DNA from: Lunularia cruciata
Taxonomy: Eukaryota; Streptophyta; Marchantiopsida; Lunulariales; Lunulariaceae
Length of the DNA stretch: 64,000 nt
Reading direction: 5' to 3'
NCBI GenBank assembly: GCA_948567375.1
Contig: OX419755.1
Span: forward strand, 10,049,001-10,113,000
Numbering within the stretch: the first letter of the stretch is position 1; the number at the start of each line of letters is the position of its first letter. Of this stretch, positions 55,514-64,000 are shown piece after piece. The notes beneath the pieces are model-generated. The model was not told where the DNA came from. It worked only from the letters and a program-made list of their open reading frames with translations, and ran no database searches. A program made the position numbers and the translations under genes.

Positions 55514-57353
55514 TGTGGTACCCATATTTTTCATTTTGGATGAGTTTTTAAGAAGTGCCTTGCTTGAACAAAATTGAAACCAAATGGAGAAGAAATGAGT
55601 AGAAATCTATGTTTTGATCAAGCTTGAGTAAGTCTACTTTGTATTGGAGGAAGAAGGACTAGGATTGGATCAGACCCGAAGAAGTTCACTTTGTGTCAGA
55701 GGAGGAAAAAACTCAGATTAGACGCTGAAGGAGGGCAAACCCAAAGGAGGAAGGGAAGTTGCAGGTAAGGTACATGTCCAAATCATGCATGTTATATCTT
55801 GTTGGAAGCATCTCGTTCATGGCTTCCCACTGCCACCAAAATTGTAGAGTTTGGAGGTCTACATTAAAAGTTACAAGCATTTGAAGTTTCAGGAGTAAAT
55901 ATATAGAGTAGTTGAGTAACTTTGGACATGATTTCGGGTTACAAGACTTTGGGTCATGAGACTTTGCCTCAAGACAAAAGTGATTTAATCCATGGGAGTC
56001 TGACCTTGGAGTGCAATGAAAGTGACTTCAGGAGTCTTGCTAGAGGCATCAGAGGACATTAGAGTAAGGAAAGAAAATATTTAGGATACCCATGATTTCA
56101 ATTTCAGTTCTGATTGAAGATAAGATAGAATTAGAAGAGAAATAGAAGTAATGAATGAACCCAAAGTACAAGATCAGATAGTAAATGTTTTCGGGTCAGT
56201 TACATGAGTGATTAGAGGAAAGTGGGTTGCAAATTGAAGGCGTAGATAGTGTACATATGCTTTCAATTACAATTCTTGATGAGGATATAGTAGAATTAGC
56301 AAAGGAATTGATAGTAGCTAGACCTGAAGTAAGAGAAGTAGGAGTGCAAGTGTCTTCGGACTTCTCATTTTACATTAGATAAGAATGGGTCGGGAGATAG
56401 AAAAGTAGATGAATTACCTATGATGTGAATTGAGATCAGAGTGAAGTAGTAACATTGGTGGAGGAAGTAGGAGTTGTAGAACTTGAGGACAGAGTAGTAG
56501 TGTGTGAAGTTACTTCGGGATTGGAAGCTGAGGAAGAAGTAGACATCAATTGGAGAAGTAACAATTTTGAGATTTGAAGAGGCAAATATGAAGAGATGTA
56601 TTGTCATTTTGGATCTGTAGGTAGGAAGAGTTGTCATAGAATGGTATAGTTGCTAGTAACTATCGATTGCTTCACTATGTAAGAGTGACATTCGCAATAA
56701 AATGTTATTCAATGCTCATAATTTTTGAGAATAGATAAAGCAAAGTGTTGTGAAGCAGTGCTCATCGCTTGAGCTTGATTCCAAGTATCAACATTGTGTC
56801 TGTGTTTGTGAGTGTTTGGAGAAATTCAAAGTGCAAGTCAGTGTGCTTGTTGGATGTTGGATTCCGCAGCTTTGATCTTCATTCTATGTGTTTGATCTTG
56901 AGTGAAGTGCAATCGGAGCAAGGCCTTGACAGATCTGAGAGGAATTGTAATGTTGGTAGTATTCTGCATTTGTGAGGGTAGCGTAGTGTTTATATGAAGC
57001 AATTTCAATCAAGGAAGTTGTGCCTTCAGTGGAGAGGTGGAACACAATTCTGAGGCAAAGTCATTTTGTAGTGAAGTGCCGTTTTTGGGGGAGCTTGAAT
57101 CATCACAATCAAGATTGTTTGGAAAGATTTGATGGAATTGTGATTAAGGAGTGTGAATTCGTGGTAAGACTACAAATCAATGCTTGTTACTCTCTTTTGG
57201 GTGTGGTTTCTACCTGAGAGACTAAAGACGTAACCAAGAAGAACTACATGTTACTATTTGACTTTGTATTTGACCAATTCTAAATAGTATCTCTACAGAA
57301 ATGAACTTTACTGACCTAATTATTGCAAAAGTGATATTTGTTGGGTTGTCACA
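55514..57353 (+). mobile_element. Solo LTR A4, short class (1840 bp)
   Basis: It starts TGTGGTACCCATATTTTTC and ends GGGTTGTCACA. The flanks GTGAC (55509-55513) and ATGAC (57354-57358) are a 5-bp target duplication with one difference. No internal element sequence is attached. It aligns end to end with LTR A2, and with the outer parts of A1. It keeps the C-terminal tail of the U3 ORF (about 56000-56560; TLVEEVGVVELEDRVV against NLVEEVEDMKPEDRVV). The TATA-like CTATGTAAGA is at 56675. Confidence 0.85.
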
Positions 57354-58510
57354 ATGACATTCCTTTAAGTATCATCTTTCTTTGAGGCACTTCTCTCAAT
57401 AACTATGTTGTTTGTGGAGGTTTCTTAGCACTCAAGCCTAATTTGATTTGAAAAGAAAATTTTGAAGAAATAATAGCACCACAATATCTAAAGTGTGCAC
57501 CCTATTACCATTAGAAATGTTCTTTTTGGTGTTGGTGTCTCATACTATTCACTTACAATTATGATAGTCTTTTCCTCCATGTTGTCTCCACATTAGTTTG
57601 CTATAGCCAGTCCAAGGGGATGCAAGATGGTTATTATGGACATTTGAGCATCCTTGGACATTCATCTAGATTGGGTGTTGATGCAAGTTGATGTCTCCAT
57701 TGCCTGAAATACCATTTCCTATCCAATGTTATTTTGTTCTCTTCACTTAGCTTGAAATTCATTCATTCATTGATCCCATTTGTATGTACTTTCAATGGTA
57801 TAAAAACACCTTTGTTGTACAACCACCATATTACTATAGGAGAGTTCACACAATTGAAATCAACCAAGGACACATGGTAGAGGGATTCCTTGGGGGCCCC
57901 GCCCCTCTTTGTCATAGCACATTACATGGCTTTACAATAGGTGGCAATAGCTTTTCCTTCTTGTCTTTTCCCATCTCTCTTGGATGACACTCATGTTGTG
58001 GGCCCTTTGGAAGATGTAGTATGAGCAATGTATACTTTCACACTCAGCTTGAAGGCCTTGGATTTATGAGTCCAATTCAAACTCATAAATCCAAGGTCAC
58101 TCCCTTTGACACCTTAGTCCAAGCCAGAACCCATGCTCACCTCCTTCTGAGGTGGCCTTTTCCATTCTTACATGGGTTACCTCCTTATGGCCTCATATTT
58201 AGACAAGAATTATCAGCCTATAGAGGCACTATTGCCACATTTGTGGATGTTTGATTGTACCATCTAACATACTTTGTCCACTTTTCTAGGGCAATGCATT
58301 CTCCTACAACTATCAAATGAGTGGTGGAGATAGAAGATAACTCTACCCATAGTCATAAATGGATGTAGCCTCAAAGGGTAGGTGGCCAAAACACCAACAA
58401 CATATATCAAAGCATGGGCTCTAGTGGTCTTTTGCTTAGCATATATGTTCTTACATGATGGGTGTTCTTTTTGGTTGGGACCTATCACAATGAAGGATTC
58501 AAGCACTTAT
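57354..58510 (+). other. Decayed, unassigned region
   Basis: The first 100-150 bp probably continue unit E2. From about 57780 the plus strand has interrupted protein-like stretches, such as EGLGFMSPIQTHKSKVTPFD and KAWALVVFCLAYMFLH (58400-58450), that read like an old transposon protein. No family can be named. Confidence 0.35.
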
Positions 58511-60153
58511 TGTGATGCCTCACCTTTTTCCAACAATACCTTTTTCTATCAACTTACTAAGTTTACACAAGAAGAATGAAGAAATAGTTTGTCAACAAGG
58601 AAGAAAGGGAGGCTTATTATTGTTTGCCTTCCACCCCAAAAGGGGACTTCACCTTCAAGGGGAAGGATGATGCGGAAGGAATGTACCATGGGAGAACTAA
58701 CAATATTGGATTTGGATAAAGAGCATAAGACATGGCCCTTCAACAAAGAAGGCTTTCATTCAAGGAAACCTTAGGCATGGAAACTCTTTGCCTTAGGAGA
58801 TCTTCATAAAAAGAGACCTTTGCCTTGGCAAGACCTTTGGCCAAGAAAACCATTTGGCCTAGAAGCCTCTTCAACTAAAAGTCAATGAATAAATGTGTTG
58901 TTGACAAATCAAGAACTACAATTGATGATCATTTGATTGTACTAACCACTAAAATATCCCCCTTAAGCTTAGGTCCTTCAACTTTCTTTAAAGTTAACTA
59001 TCACAAGACCAATTAGGATTTCCTCATCCTCTGTAAGAAGTTTTAGCACTTAGGAATTTGAATTGGGAGAGTGTGCAATTGTACAAGAAGGATTGAGAAG
59101 TGTGAGATGGATTGGGGAGAATGAGAGGATCAAAAGTAAAGGAAGAAGCAATCCCTCAAGGGCCTTAGAAGATGAGAAGAGTGCTTGAGCTCATAATCAA
59201 GTCCCCAAAATTAGTTAAATGTGCATTGCACAATAGACAAGAATTAGTCCGTAGCAAGAAGTTAGAGTTCTTGCTATGGAATTGGGAGTTAGGTGACCAT
59301 GCAATGTTGCATGAGTTTATGGATGAGCATGATTTGGGGATGGAGACCCTAATAGGAAACCTCTTTACCCAAATAGAGGAACATTGGCGGAGAGTTTTGG
59401 AGCCTAAGAATTCTCCTCCAGACACCATTACTTTAGATAGTACTTGGCTTTGCCCTGGCCTGACTCAAGACACCAAGTTCAAGGTAGCATTCAAAGATGA
59501 CAAGACCAACAATGGATGGTCTATCCTAAATATTAAAGATTCAGCCAAAAAGATCTTGGAAGAATTAGTAATGAAGTTGTTCAAGTCTAAACAAACAACT
59601 TACTTGAATATTAGATAGGAGATCTTCTTTGAGTACTTGTACCAAGGAAGACCCATCAATTGGGCAGCAATGTTAAAGTGAGGGCAAGGAAGCTTGCAGA
59701 AAATATGAACAAAGATGGTGAGGTGAGTTTGGTATCTCCCTTTGTTGTTGATTTCTACTTGGAGATGATTTGCTAACCCCAACCAAGAAGGAGAAGTATC
59801 CCATTCACTTCTTCCCTATTGGACATTTTGAGGAGCCTTGTGAAAGGGCAATGATGGTAAGAAAGTATGCCAAGGCAGACATAGAATTCACCCAATAGAA
59901 TTCACCCAATTCACCAGTATGTCATGGCAAAGGAAGCCTACAACATGATGGGCTTCAAGAAGCAGAGGCAGCAAGAGATTACGGTAGAACTTATGATCAC
60001 ACAGAGACCTACAATACCTTCTAGGCCAAAGGGGATAACTAAAAATAGGACAAGGATGGAATGTTGACATACTAGTAGTATAATTGGGAAGAATAGGTTG
60101 TTTCCTTGACGATACAGGTTGGAACTGACTAGAAAGGAAGATAAAGGGTCACA
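58511..60153 (+). mobile_element. LTR-like unit C with U3-type ORF
   Basis: It starts TGTGATGCCTCACC; the first 450 bp match the start of C' (minus, from 32674). It holds the ORF 59060-60070. It is taken to end GGGTCACA at about 60153, where the opposite-facing unit C2 begins. Short CTTTGG/CCTTGG motifs cluster at 58745-58880. Confidence 0.6.
59060..60070 (+). pseudogene. U3-type ORF of unit C
   Basis: An open frame of 148 residues (59172-59618) contains NRQELVRSKKLEFLLWNWEL, a PNTxxLDSTWLCPGL-type region and KSKQTTYLNIR, where TTYVMKH stands in LTR A1. After the TAG at 59616 the domain continues with IFFEYLYQGRPINWAAM and, in other frames, VSLVSPFVVDFYLEM (59720-59770). A basic region follows to 60070. 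It is collinear with C' (32010-31080). Confidence 0.7.
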
Positions 60154-60223
60154 ATGTCACAAGTTGTCTATTGTTGTGTGCTTAACATCTTGGGTAGAAA
60201 CCACTCCAAGAAGAGGTTAGGTA

Positions 60224-60256
60224 TGCCACAATAGGTATCTCTACCCTATTGTGGCA
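60224..60256 (+). other. 12-bp hairpin near the end of unit C2
   Basis: TGCCACAATAGG, nine-base loop, CCTATTGTGGCA. An ATGGAGGAATTAAC follows 18 bases later, a layout like the hairpin before ATGGAGGCAATG in element D. Confidence 0.6.
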
Positions 60257-61289
60257 TTTTGTAGAATGGAGGAATTAACAACCACTCAGATGAAAGATCT
60301 TATCTAACAAGCCCTTGATAGTGCTGGTTCACTTCATGCGAAAGGACTCTTCTCCCTAAAGAGCCGCTTTAACCTCAGCATCTAGTCCCTTCCCACAGGT
60401 ATATTTCACCTCAAAGGTTGGTTTATGGGCCAAAGATTCTCACCCTAATGCCATCACTGACAGCATAAATCTATTCCCTAAAAACACAATCTGAACAAAA
60501 TCCAAAATTGATTTTCTACTTGGTAGTTTATTCCATGATACTCTCAATGCTTCACCATTCCTAGAATCCTTCCTCACATTGACTTGATCACTTAGAATGT
60601 CAAGGGTAACTTCCTTGATTTAGTGCAAATTTCATAAGTAGGTACTCAAACACATACTCCTATTGTAAGAATACTCACCTCTACTTGACAAAGTACACAA
60701 TCAAAGATGTAAGCAAAACCAATCCAACAAAAAAACTCAAAAAAATCCTTAATATAAATCCTTTGATTATGAAAGAAGTGGAGAAATCTCTTTTTGGTCA
60801 TAACCCATATATACCATTTCCTAACTCTTTGATGAAGATGATGAACGGCTAACAATGTTAGAAATATCCTAGTTACACCTACTCCACTTATCACAAATCC
60901 TATCAACTTATCTTATCTAAAGCACAATTAAGAAGTGATTGCACAACCACCGCCATCGTTGTAGTTTAGTTTACAAGTATTTACACGCCTATAATCATTG
61001 GCTACAAAACTGGTCCTAAGTCAGAAATTATTTTTGAGCAAAGACGTATATCAAGACAAAGACAGAGTTTGAGACCAAAGAGAATGTCAGGCAGAGGGTG
61101 CATTCTACATTCAACAGATTTCTACTATTTCCTTTGGGCTAAGAATTATCTTCTTCCTAAAATCTACTACAAGGAGCTACCTTCACTTTTACAAACCTTG
61201 ATCAAAAGTATCTACCCATTCTTGGTGGTATCCTATGATCTCCCCCAATAGAGCTTTTGTGGATTCCTAAAACTTCTTTTAGGTGTGTG

Positions 61290-62700
61290 AAATTAGTTTC
61301 TCTAAAAGGTATTACAGGTGCTTATACGTGTATATCTTTGTTGTAAGCATATGTGCTTGGGATCTGGAGTCTTGAGCCTTAACTCTCCAAGGGGAGCTTT
61401 GTCACCTCCTTTGTGATCTCTTCAAGATGGTCCCATGCTATCTCCATCCTTGCCAATGTTGTTGTCTTCTCCGGGTTGAATTGCATCCGACACTCCTTCA
61501 TCTCAACCACTATTTCTCCTCAAATGGCTACCCGATCCTTCTTGTGTTCTTTCCTCCTTTTTTTAAGACTTTTTATGAGCTTCTTCACCCAGATGTTGTC
61601 CACTTGCACCTCCTCCTGATGAAAAATTTCTGCTGCTACAAGGGACACCTTTACCTTTGCCACTTCTCCTTTAAGTGTGTCAATTTCTTTTGCCTATGCC
61701 TTCACTTGTTCCTTAAGCTTAAGTAGTTGATGTGTTTCTTCTTCCTTCAATTCATACATCTTCTACCTTATCATCCTCTCCTCCAAAATATTATTTTCTA
61801 GGGCCACGCTTTCTACCTTGAGCTTGGCCACCTGTTGTGCCAAGTCATTGCTCCACTTACCCATTTATAAGTGTTGAGCATGAACTTCCTGTAGTTCATC
61901 TCTCGCCGTCATCCTCTCCAATTCTACTCCTTCTGCCACTTGATGGAGAGGATTGATGAGGGTAACATAATCTGTAATCACCCCATGAGATCCACATGTA
62001 TGGGAAGGAGTTGCTCCATTAATTCCAGTGTTGGGCCAACCTGGTACACCACTAGCTGAGGAATTGGCACTTCACAACAGGATTTGTTTCCTTCTTGCTT
62101 AAACTCTCCCTGCTTACCATTTTAAACAAAGCCAAGGGTTCACTCTGGTTCCTCTCTAATTTGACAGGGTGGAATGTATACCCTGTCAAATAGTTCTTCT
62201 TGGTAACTGAAGATACATCAATCCGGTCACAATCCGGTCCTAACTGGGTCCTGCATGGGTTGGCTAAATATTCCAAAGTTTTTTTCATCATAATGCCATC
62301 CTTGGGTTTAGTTTTTTGTCCCAACACTTACCTCCAGTGGATCTTTGTCTATCACCACGGATTAGCTCATAGGGTGGCCTGGTGTTAGGCAATTCATCCC
62401 CTTGATCTCAATCCCCATGGATCGCAAAATGTATTCCCAATTCCAGAGGAGGTAGGTCAGATTGGACTTTTCTATCCATGCTCTTTGTGCTTCTATCTCC
62501 CAAAGATTGATGGAGGGCTTCCTTAGGTTGAGTGAACTCTTCTTTGAGTATTTCTCACACCATCTTTGCAAAAGCTCTTGTTCACACTCACTCATTACAC
62601 TTTATTCCCAAAGTAGTCCACTCTTTCTTCTCAAAATTGCACTCTCCTTCCTTGAACTCCAAAACTCTTCAACTACTGAAGATGGAAGTTTTCTGATTGA
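61290..62700 (-). pseudogene. U3-type ORF of unit C2, mostly coiled coil
   Basis: Pieces in order: LNLRKPSINLWEIEAQRAWI and LTYLLWNWEYILRSM (62520-62430), TKPKDGIMMKKTLEYLANP (62315-62255), SEPLALFKMVSRESLSKKET (about 62150-62085), then GATPS, DYVTLINPLHQVAEGVELE and LKVESVALE (62020-61790), followed by a Lys/Glu-rich coil. The last half matches 19490-19090 of unit C'. The P-I-x-W core is not recognisable in this copy. Confidence 0.55.
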
Positions 62701-63415
62701 AATGCCTTCAACCCATAGCCTTCACATTGCATGGTTCAATAGAGCACTTAAGATGTTCTTAGAATTTGTACATATGGTTTCTCTACCCATAGCCATTCTT
62801 GATTTGTAGCCAAACACCATGTCACACACTTTGAACGCCCATCACAATCTCACTTGAGATTCCCATGGGTGTCATTTCTTGGCAATGGTACTTGCTTCCA
62901 TCAAGGAAGCACATTTGGATGTTTGGTCAAAGATCAAAATCTCATAAACTTAGAAGAGCTTTGGATCCAATCATTCCTCACTCCAAATGTGCATCATTGT
63001 AATACTGCTCCCTCCAAGCGAACGAGGTCTTCATCAAAGTGACACCTCTCACTATAAGTGAACCATACCTCACTCCCTCCCTGTGTGGCCTCTATAATTC
63101 ATTTGGAGAAAGGGTTGCATCCATCACTTGGAGTGAATTTCGACTTATTTTGGGAGAGGATTTCCTTGATTCTTTAGAGTGAATCAAATTACTCTTGTTA
63201 TAGGGAGATGTTTCCCCGAATAACCTCAATTGCCTCTATTTACAATGGTTCCTTGCCTTTCTATCTACAAAGTAAACAGAGACAAACCAAAAGTGTGTGT
63301 ATCATAATTATCCTTGGATACCTTTGTCCTTCACAACATTCAATTTTTGGACACCTACATGACCACATGATGGTTTCCTTAGGTAGGGAGCACAAGGTTC
63401 CTTGCAGAGGATTAG

Positions 63416-63451
63416 GGTTTAGACACCGGTTTAGACACTGGTTTAGACACT
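63416..63451 (+). repeat. 12-bp tandem repeat, 3 units
   Basis: GGTTTAGACAC[CT] at 63416, 63428 and 63440. The preceding TTAGGGTTTAG is a single chance match to the plant telomere repeat. Confidence 0.85.
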
Positions 63452-63783
63452 GGTTGTCTCTGTAGACATGTTCACATCCTACTATAGGCAGTGCATATCA
63501 CAACATGTTCAGGCTTTGGGTCTTCACCAACAAGCAGCAGCATTAGGAGCACCTTGTACGGCTAGTGTCCTCCCGCTCCACTTACCACTTGCCAGATATA
63601 CTTTTGGAAGATGTCTACTACACGGTCATAGAGTAAACTACTATCTTTTTAGCTCTTCGGGAATTGTTTTTAGTGCACTTTCTCTCTTAGTGGGCCTTCA
63701 AGCCTCTTCCTATTTTCCTTTCTTGGCTGCTTGGGACTGTTGAGCCTCTTGCTCTTTTTCTCCTTTCACACTTATTTATACCT

Positions 63784-63957
63784 TGTACTCCTTTCCCTTC
63801 AGGGTACTCTCTATATATAAATTTAATTTAATTTTCTTTATAAGTCAAGTCCGGCACACTTCAATTCCCATGTACTCCTTTCCCTTCAGGGTACTCTCTC
63901 TATATATAAATTTTTTCTTTATGAGTCAAGTTCGGCAAACTTCAATTCCCATGTGGT
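63784..63957 (+). repeat. 87-bp tandem duplication carrying a TATA-like box
   Basis: TGTACTCCTTTCCCTTCAGG begins units at 63784 and 63871. Each has CTCTATATATAAATTT and ends CTTCAATTCCCATG. It looks like a duplicated LTR promoter segment but no LTR boundary was found. Confidence 0.8.
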
Positions 63958-63972
63958 GATATTGTGGGGAGA

Positions 63973-63985
63973 GGGGGGGGGGGGG
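63973..63985 (+). repeat. G13 homopolymer
   Basis: Thirteen Gs after GTGGGGAGA. It could be an extended polypurine tract of an element that continues outside the window. Confidence 0.7.
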
Positions 63986-64000
63986 CATCCCATGTGACTA

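Larger units (their letters stand above)
60155..63200 (-). mobile_element. LTR-like unit C2 (opposite orientation)
   Basis: The minus-strand 3' end is taken at TGTCACAAG (plus, 60155), two bases from the end of unit C. GGGTAGAAACCACTCC (60192-60207) is the conserved block also seen at 42663. The ORF at 62700-61290 has the same direction. The outer end near 63.2 kb is not defined. 60260-61290 shows no coding sequence. Confidence 0.45.

Noticed and set aside
63411-63421. Telomere-like TTAGGGTTTAG
   Set aside because: A single unit that continues as an unrelated 12-bp repeat.
1-64000. tRNA, rRNA or other RNA genes
   Set aside because: No cloverleaf or rRNA core was recognised by eye; only primer sites complementary to tRNAs were found. 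A tRNAscan-SE run would settle it.

Overview
The window is plant nuclear DNA that is almost entirely nested, decayed LTR retrotransposons (Ty3/gypsy wherever a domain can be named). A gymnosperm or another large-genome land plant is the best guess. This rests on old elements full of stops, long solo LTRs, tRNA-primed Ty3/gypsy elements, a chromovirus with a chromodomain, and only one plausible host gene in 64 kb. No bacterial, organellar or CRISPR-like structure is visible.

Layout. 1-4079: 3' end of plus-strand element A1 (integrase tail, polypurine tract, a 3.8-kb LTR). 4080-14008: minus-strand element A2 of the same family (5' LTR, tRNA-Asp-like primer site, gag, protease, RT, RNase H), cut off at 4080 by A1 and interrupted at 6964-10042 by a tandem-repeat-bearing TGTC...GACA element. 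14009-18359: partial minus-strand element B2. 18360-18935: 3' end of another gypsy element (F). 18936-32674: a minus-strand LTR of family C, split by the complete minus-strand element B1 (19730-30845), whose 3' LTR is itself split by a second TGTC element (20141-21990). 32675-34871: plus-strand 3' part of B3. 34872-38218: low-repeat island with one intact membrane-protein ORF, then a very AT-rich block. 38219-42600: LTR E1. 42621-57.5 kb: LTR E2, split by chromovirus D (42801-51907), which carries the 3.8-kb solo LTR A3 in its gag-pol junction; solo LTR A4 (55514-57353) lies further right. 58511-60153 and 60155-63.2 kb: two LTR-like units of family C in opposite orientation. The right end holds short tandem duplications.

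The most unusual feature is a long coding sequence inside the LTRs. LTR A1 (297-4079) and LTR A3 (44427-48223) are both about 3.8 kb, and both carry one diverged reading frame of roughly 860 codons, upstream of the conserved LTR TATA box and therefore in U3. It encodes an N-terminal globular domain, a basic and then an acidic segment, and a long coiled coil. The same P-[IV]-x-W ... PF-x2-H-[FY]-Y domain recurs in at least four other LTR-like units (C', C, E1, E2). Two shorter family-A LTRs (A2, A4) have lost the domain but keep the C-terminal tail. The layout resembles the U3-encoded sag gene of a betaretrovirus, or an env-like gene moved past the polypurine tract.

Coordinates of decayed elements are approximate except where terminal TG/CA, primer site, polypurine tract or target duplication are given.
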